A stretch of 64,000 nt of DNA from Bacteroidota bacterium (GCA_020402865.1 JADBYT010000010.1:186001-250000), one strand, 5' to 3'; counted from the first letter of the stretch, positions 8,689 through 18,397 are shown. Translations and numbers: made by a program. The notes: generated by a model not told the origin, from the letters alone.

Positions 8689-9162
8689 CGACCAATATAC
8701 ATCCATCCGAAACCACGCAGCAAACTGTACGGGCACACCATACTCGCAATGATATTCCTCGCGCGGCTTTAGTTTAGCCGATTTCTGTGCAAAGCCCGGC
8801 GGAGGTGCCAGCAGGCTGTAACGATCAGTGTAACCAAAATGGCGGATGAGTTGCCAGCGGCCGTTCACTTTTTTGAAAAATGCGTAACCGATTTGCGTAA
8901 CGCTTTGTTTGCCGCGCATCACTTTGCGCACATCAGCCACAAAGGCTAATGGTGTATTGCGGAGTTTAGCTACTTCAAGCGTATCGGTGCGGGCAGCCGT
9001 GCGCAGGGTTAAAATTTTAGGTGCGCGGAAAACCACCGAATCGCCGTCGAGATAAATTTTATCAAAACTCAGGTGAATGGTGTATTGCTTCTGTGCCACA
9101 GCCTGCGCGGAAAGCAGCAGAAGCAAAATGCCTGTGGCGAAAAAACGGAAACGGTTATGCAT
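8686..9162 (-). CDS. Exported protein of unknown function
   Basis: 158 aa from ATG 9162, with a clear signal peptide (RFRFFATGILLLLLS, cleavage near AVA-Q). The mature part is beta-rich with basic residues; no family recognised. The frame stays open upstream to 9438, but that part overlaps the mrp promoter and start on the other strand and lacks a signal peptide, so 9162 is preferred. It ends 10 nt before the hydrolase ATG on the same strand; divergent from mrp. Confidence 0.65.
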   Translation of the reverse strand: MHNRFRFFATGILLLLLSAQAVAQKQYTIHLSFDKIYLDGDSVVFRAPKILTLRTAARTDTLEVAKLRNTPLAFVADVRKVMRGKQSVTQIGYAFFKKVNGRWQLIRHFGYTDRYSLLAPPPGFAQKSAKLKPREEYHCEYGVPVQFAAWFRMDVYWS

Positions 9163-9247
9163 GGTTTGCTGACAACGATCAGGATTAAAGATAGCAGCAA
9201 ACCGCAATATTCGTTCCACACACAACCACCATTCGGCAAGGGCTGCG

Positions 9248-9255
9248 TATTTTTG
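9248..9255 (+). promoter_or_regulatory. -7 element TATTTTTG upstream of mrp
   Basis: Exact TAnnTTTG match, 17 nt before the mrp ATG. No TTG box at the -33 distance was seen. Confidence 0.45.
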
Positions 9256-9271
9256 CATAAAATTCAGCTTT

Positions 9272-10357
9272 ATGGCCATTACCAAAGAACAGGTTATTGA
9301 TGCGCTCCGCAATGTGGACGATCCGGACCTGAAGAAAGATATAGTAACACTGGGCATGTTGCAGGATGTGGTAGTAAACGGTAATGATGTATCATTTACC
9401 GTAGTGCTCACCACGCCGGCCTGCCCCATGAAAGACATGATACAACGCGCCTGCGAAAATGCGGTGAAGTATTATGTAAGCAAGGATGCCAATGTAAACG
9501 TACACATGACCGCCAACACCAGCAGCCGCCGCAACGGCCCTGTGCTGCCGGGCGTGCGCAACATCATTGCCGTTTCGTCGGGCAAGGGCGGTGTGGGCAA
9601 ATCAACAATTGCCTCCAACCTTGCGGCCGGACTGGCCATGCAGGGCGCAAAAGTGGGGCTGATTGATGCTGATATTTACGGCCCCTCGGCACACATTATG
9701 TTTGATGTGATGCACGAACAGCCCAAGCTTACCAATGTAAACGGACACCAGCTCATGGTGCCGGTTGAAAGCTACGGTGTGAAAATCCTGTCAATCGGCT
9801 TTTTCTCCGATGTAAATCAGGCTGTGGCCTGGCGCGGGCCGATGGCTACAAAAGCCCTTAACCAGCTCATCAATGATGCCGACTGGGGCGAGCTCGACTA
9901 CCTGATTGTGGACCTTCCGCCCGGCACCGGCGATATACACCTCTCGCTGGTGAGTTCGCTGCCGCTTACCGGCGCCATTGTGGTGAGCACCCCGCAAAAT
10001 GTGGCGCTGGCCGATGCGCAGAAAGGCATTGCCATGTTCCGCATGCCCACGGTAAATGTACCTGTGCTGGGCATTGTGGAAAATATGGCCTGGTTTACGC
10101 CTGCCGAGCTTCCTGAAAACAAATACTACATTTTCGGACAGGGCGGTGCGGTGGCACTGGCCGAAAAAATGGACATTCCGCTGCTCGGTCAGATTCCGCT
10201 TGTACAAAGCATTTGCGAGGCCGGCGATGTAGGCCGCCCTGCTGTGTTGCAGCAAACCACGCCACAGGCACAGGCTTTGCTCGAAATGGCAGGAAACGTG
10301 GTACGGCAGGTGGCCATGATTAATGCAAACACCGCCAGAACCGAAGCCGTAAGCTGA
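9272..10357 (+). CDS. mrp: Mrp/NBP35-type iron-sulfur cluster carrier ATPase
   Basis: 361 aa. An N-terminal MIP18/DUF59 domain (about residues 1-80) precedes a deviant Walker A P-loop, SGKGGVGKST (about 103-113), and the ParA-like fold with DADIYGPS and DLPPGTGD. Members carry Fe-S clusters to target apoproteins in the cytosol. After ENMAWF, where many homologues carry a C-x-x-C cluster-binding pair, this protein reads TPAELPENKYY with no cysteine, so cluster binding would need other ligands or a partner. The NifU-like gene directly downstream, with an intact C-x-x-C, is a natural candidate. Confidence 0.92.
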   Translation: MAITKEQVIDALRNVDDPDLKKDIVTLGMLQDVVVNGNDVSFTVVLTTPACPMKDMIQRACENAVKYYVSKDANVNVHMTANTSSRRNGPVLPGVRNIIAVSSGKGGVGKSTIASNLAAGLAMQGAKVGLIDADIYGPSAHIMFDVMHEQPKLTNVNGHQLMVPVESYGVKILSIGFFSDVNQAVAWRGPMATKALNQLINDADWGELDYLIVDLPPGTGDIHLSLVSSLPLTGAIVVSTPQNVALADAQKGIAMFRMPTVNVPVLGIVENMAWFTPAELPENKYYIFGQGGAVALAEKMDIPLLGQIPLVQSICEAGDVGRPAVLQQTTPQAQALLEMAGNVVRQVAMINANTARTEAVS

Positions 10358-10364
10358 TTTTTCG

Positions 10365-10372
10365 TACTTTTG
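10365..10372 (+). promoter_or_regulatory. -7 element TACTTTTG between mrp and the NifU-like gene
   Basis: Exact match to TAnnTTTG, 22 nt before the ATG at 10395; suggests the NifU-like gene can be transcribed separately. Confidence 0.4.
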
Positions 10373-10394
10373 CACCACATTTCACAGAATAGCC

Positions 10395-10667
10395 ATGTCG
10401 CTCACTCAGCCTGCCGAACTTGTAGCCCGTATTGAAGATGCGCTTCAGCAACTGCGCCCTTTCCTTCAAACCGATGGCGGAGATGTTCGCCTTGTGGAAG
10501 TTACCGAAGACAATATCGTGCGGCTTGAACTCGAAGGAGCCTGCCGCTCATGTTCCATGAACATGATGACCTTTAAAGCCGGTATCGAAGAGGCCGTGCG
10601 CCGCGCAGCGCCCGAAGTGAAAGCCGTGGAAGCTGTTAACCTGAATACCGCTGCCGCACAAAACTAA
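10395..10667 (+). CDS. NifU-like C-terminal domain protein (Fe-S scaffold)
   Basis: 90 aa, a stand-alone NifU C-terminal domain. TDGGD (26-30) and C50-x-x-C53 in GACRSCSMN are the conserved cluster-binding features. Such proteins assemble or carry a 4Fe-4S cluster as a dimer. It follows mrp by 37 nt and precedes a ferredoxin-dependent oxidoreductase, so it likely belongs to Fe-S supply. A strong hairpin terminator follows at 10735-10772. Confidence 0.9.
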   Translation: MSLTQPAELVARIEDALQQLRPFLQTDGGDVRLVEVTEDNIVRLELEGACRSCSMNMMTFKAGIEEAVRRAAPEVKAVEAVNLNTAAAQN

Positions 10668-10734
10668 GCCTTGGGCGGCCTCGTAAATATGCTGCCGGAA
10701 TATCCGGCCTACTCAAAATGAAAACAAAAACTGC

Positions 10735-10772
10735 AAAAAAGGTTTCATCCTCCAAAGGAGAAACCTTTTTTT
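10735..10772 (+). terminator. Rho-independent terminator after the NifU-like gene
   Basis: AAAAAAGGTTTC (10735-10746) pairs with GAAACCTTTTTT; an inner CTCC/GGAG stem with an AAA loop closes it. A T-run follows at 10766-10772. The A-run on the left makes it potentially bidirectional. Confidence 0.75.
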
Positions 10773-10793
10773 GTTTGTTATAGCTGTTGTAAA

Positions 10794-12641
10794 ATGGCCA
10801 CTCAGGAACAAAAACAAAGCGTTGTTATACTTTTTGCCGGCGATTCCGGCGACGGCATACAACTCACCGGCACGCAGTTTACCACCGCTGCGGCCCTTCA
10901 CGGAAACGACATCAGCACGTTCCCCAACTTCCCCGCCGAAATTCGCGCCCCGCAAGGTACGCTGGCAGGCGTATCGGGCTTTCAGGTGCATTTTGGCAGC
11001 GTTGCCATCCACTCGCCCGGCGATGCCTGCGATGTGCTTGTGGTGATGAATGCCGCCGCCCTCAAAGCCAACCTGCGCCAGCTGCGCGAAGGCGGAACCA
11101 TTATTGCCAACACCGATGGCTTTGATCCCAAAAACCTCAAACTGGCAAAATTCCCCGACGGCGTAAATCCGCTGCGCGATGGTTCGCTTGACCGTTACCG
11201 TGTCATTGAAATTGATGTAACCAAACTCACCCGCACCGCACTGGCCGGATCGGGCATGGGCACAAAGGAAACCGACCGCTCGAAGAACATGTTCGTGCTC
11301 GGTTTTGTGTGCTGGATGTACAACCGCTCGCTCGATTCGATTAACGATTTCCTGCGCGAGCAGTTCCGCAAACGCCCCGAACTGGTGGAAGCCAACACCA
11401 AAGTGCTTACCGCCGGTTATCACTACGGCGATACCATTGAGCAGCCCATGACCCGCTACGAGGTAAAAGCAGCTACGCTCGAAACAGGCACATACCGCAG
11501 CATTACCGGCAATGCAGGCATTGCGCTCGGACTTATTGCCGCAGCTAAAAAGAGCGGACTAACGCTGTTCTACGGCACCTATCCTATTACACCGGCATCC
11601 GACATTCTGCACGAACTTTCGAAGCATAAAAACTTTGGTGTAAAAACCTATCAGGCCGAAGACGAAATTGCCGGCATCACCTCGGCCATTGGCGCCTCGT
11701 TTGGCGGCAATCTGGGCGTAACAGCTTCGTCAGGCCCCGGCATTGCGCTTAAAACCGAAGCCATTGGCCTCGCCGCCATGCTCGAACTGCCGCTGGTAAT
11801 CATAAACGTACAACGCGGCGGCCCCAGCACCGGCCTGCCTACAAAAACCGAACAGGCCGATTTGCTGCAGGCGCTCTACGGCCGCAACGGCGAATGCCCC
11901 GTGCCGGTGATTGCTTCGTCAACACCGTCAGACTGTTTCGAAGTGGCTTACGAAGCCACGCGCATTGCCATTGAGCATATGACGCCGGTGTTTATGCTCA
12001 GCGACGGCTACATTGCCAACGGTGCCGAACCGTGGAAGTTTCCGAAAGCCGACGACCTGAAGCCTATTGAAGTGCGCTTTGCCAAAAACGAACTCGCTCC
12101 CGGCGAAAAATTCATGCCCTACAAGCGCAACGAAAAATTAGTGCGCCCCTGGGCAATTCCCGGCACACCCGGACTTGAGCACCGTGTAGGCGGCATTGAA
12201 AAGGAAAAAGACACGGGCAATATTTCCTACGACCCCGAAAATCACCAGTACATGGTGAAAATGCGCGCCGAACGCATTGCCCGCATTGCCGACTACATTC
12301 CTGCCCAACAACTCGACAGCGGCCCGGAGAAAGGCAAAGTGCTGGTGCTGGGCTGGGGCTCCACCTACGGCTCTGTAAAAACCGCACTCAATGATTTGCG
12401 CAGCGAAGGCGTTGACGCCGCACACGCACATGTACGCTATCTTTTCCCGTTCCCCAAAAACCTCGGCGAAATGATTGCGCGCTACGACCATGTGCTGGTG
12501 CCCGAAATAAACAACGGCCAGCTCATCAAACTCATCCGCGATGAATTTCAGGTAAACGCCACGCCGCTCAACAAAATTAAAGGTGTGCCCTTTACTTCTT
12601 CCGAAATTTGCGAGGCTGTTAAAAACCTTTACAATAAATAA
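10794..12641 (+). CDS. korA: 2-oxoacid:ferredoxin oxidoreductase, fused gamma-alpha subunit (KorA type)
   Basis: 615 aa. The first 190 residues match the gamma subunit ([11 protein letters not shown] at the start), followed by the alpha subunit pyrimidine-binding domain from about residue 235 ([12 protein letters not shown]) and a C-terminal transketolase-like domain. With the beta subunit next door it converts a 2-oxoacid, probably 2-oxoglutarate, plus CoA to the acyl-CoA while reducing ferredoxin. The gamma-alpha fusion is the common arrangement in Bacteroidota. The beta subunit starts 40 nt downstream. Substrate choice (2-oxoglutarate against pyruvate or others) is not settled by sequence alone. 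Confidence 0.9.
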   Translation: MATQEQKQSVVILFAGDSGDGIQLTGTQFTTAAALHGNDISTFPNFPAEIRAPQGTLAGVSGFQVHFGSVAIHSPGDACDVLVVMNAAALKANLRQLREGGTIIANTDGFDPKNLKLAKFPDGVNPLRDGSLDRYRVIEIDVTKLTRTALAGSGMGTKETDRSKNMFVLGFVCWMYNRSLDSINDFLREQFRKRPELVEANTKVLTAGYHYGDTIEQPMTRYEVKAATLETGTYRSITGNAGIALGLIAAAKKSGLTLFYGTYPITPASDILHELSKHKNFGVKTYQAEDEIAGITSAIGASFGGNLGVTASSGPGIALKTEAIGLAAMLELPLVIINVQRGGPSTGLPTKTEQADLLQALYGRNGECPVPVIASSTPSDCFEVAYEATRIAIEHMTPVFMLSDGYIANGAEPWKFPKADDLKPIEVRFAKNELAPGEKFMPYKRNEKLVRPWAIPGTPGLEHRVGGIEKEKDTGNISYDPENHQYMVKMRAERIARIADYIPAQQLDSGPEKGKVLVLGWGSTYGSVKTALNDLRSEGVDAAHAHVRYLFPFPKNLGEMIARYDHVLVPEINNGQLIKLIRDEFQVNATPLNKIKGVPFTSSEICEAVKNLYNK

Positions 12642-12681
12642 CACATTTCCACTCGCCGATAAGAACGGCGCATTCATACAA

Positions 12682-13719
12682 ATGGAAACCACCTTACAAT
12701 CACCCGAAACGCCAAAGCTCACCGCAAAAGACTTCGTGACTGATCAGGAAGTACGCTGGTGCCCGGGCTGCGGCGACTATTCCATACTCAAACAAGTACA
12801 AAGCGTGATGCCCGAAATAGGGTTGAAACGCGAAGACATTGTATTCATTTCCGGCATCGGCTGCTCGTCGCGTTTTCCGTATTACATGGAAACTTATGGC
12901 ATGCACAGCATTCATGGCCGTGCCACAGCCATTGCAAGCGGTTTAAAGGCCACACGCCCCGAACTGAGCGTGTGGATTATTACCGGCGACGGCGATTCGC
13001 TTTCCATAGGTGGCAATCACCTTATCCATCTTTTGCGCCGCAATCTGGATGTAAATGTGTTGTTATTCAACAACGAAATTTACGGACTCACCAAAGGGCA
13101 GTATTCGCCAACCTCGCCGGTTGGGCAGGTTACGAAGTCAACGCCCATGGGCTCGCTCGATCATCCGTTTAATCCGCTGGCGCTTTGCCTCGGGGCTTCG
13201 GGCACCTTCATTGCACGTTCAATGGACCGCGATCCATCGCACCTGCGCAACATGCTTTCGCGTGCCAATGCGCACAAAGGCACATCGCTGCTGGAAATTT
13301 ACCAGAACTGCAATGTGTTTAACGACGGCGCCTTTGAAATTTTCACCGAAAAAGCCTCGAAGAAAGCCGAGACTGTATTCCTCGAACAAGGCAAACCGCT
13401 CGTGTTTGGCGAGAATGCCGACAAAGGCATCCGCCTCGACGGATTTACCCCGCGTGTGGTAAACCTTGCCGATTACAGCGTAAACGACCTGTGGATACAC
13501 GACGAGTTTGACCTGGGCAAAGCCACACTGCTGGTCCGCTTCTTCGACGATCCGAAAAACGAGGGCCATTTGCCGCGCCCCTTCGGCGTATTCTACGAAG
13601 AAAAACGCAGCTGCTACGAAGACGATCTGGCCGCTCAAATTGCACAGGCCATTGCCGAAAAAGGCGAAGGCGATCTGGATGCGTTGATTCGCGGACGGAA
13701 TGTGTGGACGATTGCGTAG
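12682..13719 (+). CDS. korB: 2-oxoacid:ferredoxin oxidoreductase beta subunit (KorB type)
   Basis: 345 aa from ATG 12682. Residues C27-x-x-C30 in RWCPGCGDY and the thiamine diphosphate motif [12 protein letters not shown], closing with [11 protein letters not shown], identify the TPP-binding beta subunit. The frame is open back to 12583, but that part overlaps korA and has no family similarity, so the internal ATG is chosen. It partners the fused gamma-alpha subunit upstream in an operon that ends at a hairpin terminator at 13745. Confidence 0.92.
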   Translation: METTLQSPETPKLTAKDFVTDQEVRWCPGCGDYSILKQVQSVMPEIGLKREDIVFISGIGCSSRFPYYMETYGMHSIHGRATAIASGLKATRPELSVWIITGDGDSLSIGGNHLIHLLRRNLDVNVLLFNNEIYGLTKGQYSPTSPVGQVTKSTPMGSLDHPFNPLALCLGASGTFIARSMDRDPSHLRNMLSRANAHKGTSLLEIYQNCNVFNDGAFEIFTEKASKKAETVFLEQGKPLVFGENADKGIRLDGFTPRVVNLADYSVNDLWIHDEFDLGKATLLVRFFDDPKNEGHLPRPFGVFYEEKRSCYEDDLAAQIAQAIAEKGEGDLDALIRGRNVWTIA

Positions 13720-13744
13720 GATTTCCTATTTTTAAAATGAATTA

Positions 13745-13770
13745 AGCGGGATTGTTTGTCCCGCTTTTTT
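13745..13770 (+). terminator. Rho-independent terminator after korB
   Basis: AGCGGGA (13745-13751), 7-nt loop, TCCCGCT (13759-13765), then a run of T to 13770. Confidence 0.8.
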
Positions 13771-13787
13771 ATTAACCCTTCAGCTAC

Positions 13788-14339
13788 ATGCTTACACCAA
13801 TCAAAACTAATCTGCTTGAAGATTTCATCGGAAAACCGATTGATCAGACTGATTACTGGCCACTGACAGTCCTTATTGAAAAAGCCACAGGAGAATTGAG
13901 TAATTATGTCATTCCGGGGAAAACAGAAATTGTATTAATTAAATGTGAACGGGGATTACAAATTGGCCTTGCCAATGTAGAAGTTAAAGATTTGAATTTT
14001 GCGTTGGAGGACAGTTCCATCAAAAGAATAATCGTTCAAAAATTAATGTACCGGCAAGCCAATTTTAGGCCAAGTGTATTACTAATATTAGGGATGATTA
14101 TATTTTGTTTCATTGCTGATGCGCGTTTCAACCACAGCAGAATGGGGTATTTTCCTATCATAACTGGTTCGTTAATGGGCATGTTAGCCAGTCTTTTTCT
14201 CAGCACGGGAAACAAATTCAGCATTACTCTCGAACTTGAAACTTCCATGGGCATTGAAACACTTATTGTTTCTTTTGCCAGGAAAAAACATATTCTGGAA
14301 TTTTTCGGGAGATATTACTCATATATTCTTTCAAAATAA
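13788..14339 (+). CDS. Two-helix membrane protein of unknown function
   Basis: 183 aa. The first 90 residues are soluble. Two hydrophobic segments at about residues 97-112 and 122-140 form a hairpin separated by a short basic loop, and a 40-residue C-terminal tail follows. Base composition is visibly more AT-rich than korA/korB upstream. No family recognised. It starts just after the korB terminator, so it needs its own promoter. An isolated gene, possibly acquired. Confidence 0.6.
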   Translation: MLTPIKTNLLEDFIGKPIDQTDYWPLTVLIEKATGELSNYVIPGKTEIVLIKCERGLQIGLANVEVKDLNFALEDSSIKRIIVQKLMYRQANFRPSVLLILGMIIFCFIADARFNHSRMGYFPIITGSLMGMLASLFLSTGNKFSITLELETSMGIETLIVSFARKKHILEFFGRYYSYILSK

Positions 14340-14388
14340 TTTTTTTCACTGAAAAACAACATCTTAGCTTCTTTCTAAAAAATAGTTC

Positions 14389-14421
14389 TTGACTCTTACC
14401 CAACGTGACAGCCTTTATTTG
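14389..14421 (+). promoter_or_regulatory. Candidate MerR-controlled promoter
   Basis: TTGACT (14389-14394) and TTTATTTG (14414-14421) are separated by 19 nt, the elongated spacer typical of MerR-activated promoters. It lies 25 nt before the MerR-family gene, suggesting autoregulation (inference). Confidence 0.45.
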
Positions 14422-14445
14422 TGCCGGTAATCAAAAACAACGGAA

Positions 14446-15207
14446 ATGAAACTGTACACGGTTAAACAACTTTCGGTTGTATCGGGTGTGAGTGTGCGTA
14501 CACTGCATCATTACGACGAAATTGGTTTGCTGAAACCGGCACAGCGCACCGAATCGCGCTACCGGATTTATGGGCGCGAAGAGCTGCTGCGTCTTCAGCA
14601 GATATTGTTTTACCGTGAACTTGGCTACACGCTTCAGCAAATCATCGGGTTGCTTGATGATCCGGATTTCGACCTTCTCAATTCGTTGCTTGAACAGCGC
14701 AGACAGCTTCATCTTCGTGATTTGCAAAACACGCAGTTGCTGATTACCATTCATAAAACCATTCATTCGTTAACAAACAATCAGACTATGCTAACCGACG
14801 AAGAATTGTATGAAGGTTTCACAAATGCCGGGGCCTATCGACAGGAAGCTATTGAAAAATGGGGGCACGACAACGTTACCGGCTCAGAAGAAAAACTACG
14901 CAAATTGAGCAAGGAGTCGTTGCAGGCGCTTTACAAACAGGGAGAAACTATTGCACAAGCTATTGCGGCTTCAATGCATCTTCCGGAAGCAAGCGACGAA
15001 GTGCAGCAACTCATTGCACAACATCATCGTCATATCCGTTCATTTTGGGATGCACGCGAAGAAGGCTATCGCGGCCTTGCTGAAATGTATATCACCGACG
15101 AGCGCTTTGCTGCCTATTTCAACCGCTTTACGCCCGGCCTTGCAGATTACATGCACAGCGCCATGCTGCACTACTGCAACAGCGGGAAAGCCGCGCAATA
15201 CAGTTAA
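14446..15207 (+). CDS. MerR-family regulator with TipAS ligand-binding domain
   Basis: 253 aa. Residues 1-70 are a MerR winged helix (YTVKQLSVVSGVSVRTLHHYDEIGLL), a coiled-coil dimerisation helix follows, and residues about 125-250 match the TipAS antibiotic-recognition domain (the conserved stretches around EAIEKWG and FWDAREEGYRGLAEMY). TipA-type regulators activate their own promoter on binding peptide antibiotics. No efflux or resistance gene is adjacent, so the target may be only itself or distant genes. It ends 4 bases into the convergent gene on the minus strand. Confidence 0.88.
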   Translation: MKLYTVKQLSVVSGVSVRTLHHYDEIGLLKPAQRTESRYRIYGREELLRLQQILFYRELGYTLQQIIGLLDDPDFDLLNSLLEQRRQLHLRDLQNTQLLITIHKTIHSLTNNQTMLTDEELYEGFTNAGAYRQEAIEKWGHDNVTGSEEKLRKLSKESLQALYKQGETIAQAIAASMHLPEASDEVQQLIAQHHRHIRSFWDAREEGYRGLAEMYITDERFAAYFNRFTPGLADYMHSAMLHYCNSGKAAQYS

Positions 15208-16562
15208 CGCGGCGCTGTAACAATGCGCGAAGTGTGTACACTTCCATCAACCATTTGCAAACGACACAGCCACACGCCAGCAGGCAGGTCAGCTACTGAG
15301 AAACTTACGGGCGCTGTGCTTTGCGGAGCTGTCCACACAGCCACAAGCTGCCCGGAAAGGCTGTACACTTCTGCATTCAGCAATACAGCCTGCGGCGGAA
15401 GTGTAAAGGTTACAAACTCGCTGGCCGGATTGGGTTGTGCCTGCAATTCCTGCGATTGCACGTCTTCCACACCCAGCACACAGCCTGTGGTGCAGAAGTT
15501 GCGCGCATTTACATTGCAACGTATCGCCTCATACGCCGGCTTGTTTACACCATTGCCTGCGTATGTGCGTATGCCCAATGTACGCAGGTACTCTTTAAAC
15601 GGCACGTTGCCGGCAAGTCCGTAATATACGGCCAGCGTATCCACCACGGGCTGGCTCCATTCGTGCAGCAGAAAGGGTGAAATGCCTCTGATGACTGTGG
15701 CATTGGCGTCCCAGGCCTGAAACACGTAATCGTAAAAATCGGCCTGCGCCTGATACGAACTTCCGCACGAGTCGGACGAGGAATAGCCGCATTCCACAAA
15801 CCACACAGGCCGCGCGGTGTCGTTGTAAATTGCCGTGAGGGCCGCAAAATCGGCCAGCGGACTGTTTGGCGCACGCATCTGAAAATTGCCGGTGAGCGGA
15901 TAATACGTTACGGCTATCACATCAGACAAGGCGTTAAGCTGCGCCAGCGAAGCCGAAAGCGAAGGCGATGTGAGTCCGCTCCACGTAAGCGTGGTGCCCA
16001 CTTTAAGCGGCCGGTTGTACAATTGCTGGTAACGCTGCCGCGCATACTGCGCAGCGGAATCGTAAAAAAGCTGAAAGTCGGCCATCAGCTGCGGATCATT
16101 TGCAAAAAGTACATCGCTTTCGTTGCCGATACTCAGCATCACCAGATCAACCGCCGGAATGTGTGCAAAAAGTGTATCGAGATAGGTGCGGAAACGACTG
16201 ATCATTACCGGACTGTTGAAGCGGACGGTGTCAAGATCGGCAGGCACTTCGCGGGCCACGGTGTTGAGGACAGGAATATTTAATTCAACTTTTATGCCCC
16301 AGGCTGGATAATAGACATTGATGATATCGAGAAACGACATGCCCACACCGTTGAACTGGCCGGGGGCTGTTTCGCAGATGGCCCAGTTGGATACGAAATG
16401 TGTGTAATCCATACAAAGCTGCAGGCCGCGCACGGTGGCAGAGTCGAAATTGTTGTTCTGCGCCATTTCCAGCACCATGCCCATCTGGCGGTTTCCGGCA
16501 GGAAGCTGTGCTTGCAAAGAAATGCTGAGTGTACAGAAAAGAATGAAAATGAGGCGTTTCAT
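15204..16562 (-). CDS. Secreted glycoside hydrolase-like TIM-barrel protein with T9SS type A sorting domain
   Basis: 452 aa. Signal peptide (FILFCTLSISLQA-Q), then an about 330-residue (beta/alpha)8-like domain. IGNESD and WFVECGY sit where clan GH-A enzymes hold the acid/base and nucleophile glutamates. The last 80 residues are a type A sorting domain (QPNPASEF near its start, then the SLSGQLV and LPAGVW beta motifs). The protein should be exported by Sec, then carried over the outer membrane by the type IX system encoded later in this window. Substrate unknown; the glycosidase assignment rests on motif position only. Confidence 0.7.
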   Translation of the reverse strand: MKRLIFILFCTLSISLQAQLPAGNRQMGMVLEMAQNNNFDSATVRGLQLCMDYTHFVSNWAICETAPGQFNGVGMSFLDIINVYYPAWGIKVELNIPVLNTVAREVPADLDTVRFNSPVMISRFRTYLDTLFAHIPAVDLVMLSIGNESDVLFANDPQLMADFQLFYDSAAQYARQRYQQLYNRPLKVGTTLTWSGLTSPSLSASLAQLNALSDVIAVTYYPLTGNFQMRAPNSPLADFAALTAIYNDTARPVWFVECGYSSSDSCGSSYQAQADFYDYVFQAWDANATVIRGISPFLLHEWSQPVVDTLAVYYGLAGNVPFKEYLRTLGIRTYAGNGVNKPAYEAIRCNVNARNFCTTGCVLGVEDVQSQELQAQPNPASEFVTFTLPPQAVLLNAEVYSLSGQLVAVWTAPQSTAPVSFSVADLPAGVWLCRLQMVDGSVHTSRIVTAPR

Positions 16563-16659
16563 TGACTGAAATTAGAAAAAAGCAGCCATAAAAAATATCT
16601 TTACAGGGCGTATGCAATTTGATAGTGTGCTGCGTCATAGAGTTACAAGCGTCAGAAAT

Positions 16660-17229
16660 ATGCGTCTATTTCCCCGTAAACGGACAAATGATCTCAGCGA
16701 TCAGGAGTTGATGGACCGCTACCGCAAGGGTGGCGACAAGGCGTTTGTGGGCGAGCTTTACAACCGTTATGCGCATCTGGTGTACGGTGCTTGCCTGCAT
16801 TACCTGAGCGACCGTGAACTGGCGCGCGATGCAGTGTTGCAGATTTTTGAGCGGCTGTTTGAATCGCTGCGCACCCAGCAGCCCGATAATTTTGGCGTGT
16901 GGGTAAATACGGTAGCGCGCAACCACTGCATTTCGGAGCTGCGCAAACAACAGGTACAGCGCGGACGCGATGAGGCATATGCAGCAGAGAGCAAAAGCGA
17001 TTTGCTTGACGACACCGACCCCGCGCAGCGTGAAGACCAGCTTAAACGACTGGAGCAGGCGGTGCGCAGTTTGGGTGAAGAACAGCGCCGCTGCATTGAA
17101 CTGTTTTATTTCGGCGATAAATCGTACCGCGAAATTGCCGAGCTCACGGGCTTCAGCGAGAAGGAAGTGAAAAGCCACCTGCAAAACGGCAAGCGTAATT
17201 TAAAGCTGGCCTTAACCGGAAACCAATGA
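16660..17229 (+). CDS. ECF-type RNA polymerase sigma factor
   Basis: 189 aa from ATG 16660. Sigma region 2 spans about residues 15-85 (LSDQELMDRYRKG at its start) and region 4 about residues 125-180 (YREIAELTGFSEKEVKSHLQNGKR helix-turn-helix). It directs polymerase to a small regulon. An earlier in-frame ATG at 16612 lies 9 nt after TATCTTTA and is a real alternative. The stop overlaps the next gene's ATG (ATGA), coupling it to a membrane protein that is the likely anti-sigma factor. Confidence 0.9.
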   Translation: MRLFPRKRTNDLSDQELMDRYRKGGDKAFVGELYNRYAHLVYGACLHYLSDRELARDAVLQIFERLFESLRTQQPDNFGVWVNTVARNHCISELRKQQVQRGRDEAYAAESKSDLLDDTDPAQREDQLKRLEQAVRSLGEEQRRCIELFYFGDKSYREIAELTGFSEKEVKSHLQNGKRNLKLALTGNQ

Positions 17230-18344
17230 AACCAGATACACATTCCCACATCGTTACCCCCCTCAGCGCCGCGTTGCTGCACGATTATGTGCACAACCGT
17301 CTCGGCCCGGAGGAGCGGCAGCGTGTAGAGCGCCTGCTGGGTAACGACGAGCTTGCCGCCACAGCTGCAGCCGGTTTTGCGGCATTTCCCGATGCGCTGG
17401 CCGATGTAACTGCGCTGCAGGCCGAAATTGCTGCACGCAGCGGCATGAGTGGCGGCAGCGCAGCAGCTTCCAAATCATGGCTCAACTGGCTGGCAGGCGG
17501 TGCGGGCGTGGCTGCCGTAGTAGTTGCCGCCATTGCTTTCTGGCCCGCCAACGAAAAACCAAAAAGCAATCAGCCTGTAGTGGCTGCCAAACCTTCCAGC
17601 ACACCACCCGCTGCCACACCACAGGAAATTGTACTCAACCCCGCCACCGATCATTTCGTAAATCCGAAAGCCGAACCCGTGGTGGCCAAACCGGTTGATG
17701 CCACACAAACACCCGAGCCGCTGCCCGAAGTACAAGGCATTCCGCTTCCGCCCGAAGTACAGCCACCCGCTCCACCCGCACTTCCGCCCGCTCCCCAGCC
17801 TGCACCGGCCGAAGAAAAGCTCCGTGAACCTGTGTACAATTTCCCCATCCGCTACATCCTCGATTTAAAAATTACCGACTACGACAGGCTTTACAACCGT
17901 CCGCTCAAAACGCAGAAACTCCGCGTGAGCGGTACACCCGCCAACGAAGATGAACGCAGAACCGAAGGCGGCCGCGAAGAAGATTTTGTAATCATGGCTG
18001 ATCAGGTTATGCGTGAAGGACTGGAAGCGTTTCGCACACAACGCTACGGACGCTGCATCAGCAAGTTTGAAATACTGCTGAAAAATTCGCCCGACGATGT
18101 GAATGCGCGTTTCTACATGGCCGTATCGTACATTAAACTCGAAATGCACAGCAAAGCAATTCCGCTTCTGGATGCCGTGATAACCGCTGAAAACAATGCT
18201 TTCCGCGAAGAAGCCGAATGGTACAAAGCCATCGCCCTCATTGGCAACGGCGATAATGAACAAGCCGAAACACTGCTCAAAAAAATTGCCGCCGGCAACA
18301 CATTTTACAGTAAGCAGGCCGCTGAAAAACTAAAGACACTTTAA
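17226..18344 (+). CDS. Membrane-anchored TPR protein, probable anti-sigma partner
   Basis: 372 aa. A cytosolic helical N-terminus (LHDYVHNRLGPEERQRVERLL, about residues 18-50) resembles anti-sigma binding regions without zinc ligands. One membrane helix follows at about 85-104, then a Pro/Ala-rich periplasmic linker of about 80 residues (repeated PPAPPALPPAP), a conserved block, and TPR-like helices in the last 110 residues. Coupling to the sigma gene by ATGA overlap supports an anti-sigma or signal-transfer role. The periplasmic TPR part could sense the envelope signal (inference). A terminator follows. Confidence 0.75.
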   Translation: MKPDTHSHIVTPLSAALLHDYVHNRLGPEERQRVERLLGNDELAATAAAGFAAFPDALADVTALQAEIAARSGMSGGSAAASKSWLNWLAGGAGVAAVVVAAIAFWPANEKPKSNQPVVAAKPSSTPPAATPQEIVLNPATDHFVNPKAEPVVAKPVDATQTPEPLPEVQGIPLPPEVQPPAPPALPPAPQPAPAEEKLREPVYNFPIRYILDLKITDYDRLYNRPLKTQKLRVSGTPANEDERRTEGGREEDFVIMADQVMREGLEAFRTQRYGRCISKFEILLKNSPDDVNARFYMAVSYIKLEMHSKAIPLLDAVITAENNAFREEAEWYKAIALIGNGDNEQAETLLKKIAAGNTFYSKQAAEKLKTL

Positions 18345-18360
18345 TAATTCCACTCTACAA

Positions 18361-18397
18361 AACAGCCCGTTCAGCACAACTGCCAAACGGGCTGTTT
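18361..18397 (+). terminator. Terminator after the sigma/anti-sigma operon
   Basis: AACAGCCCGTT (18361-18371) pairs with AACGGGCTGTT (18386-18396). The T-run is short. Confidence 0.65.

Noticed and set aside
10713-11423. 236-codon frame opposite korA
   Set aside because: Antisense shadow; crosses a terminator and has no recognisable domain or promoter.
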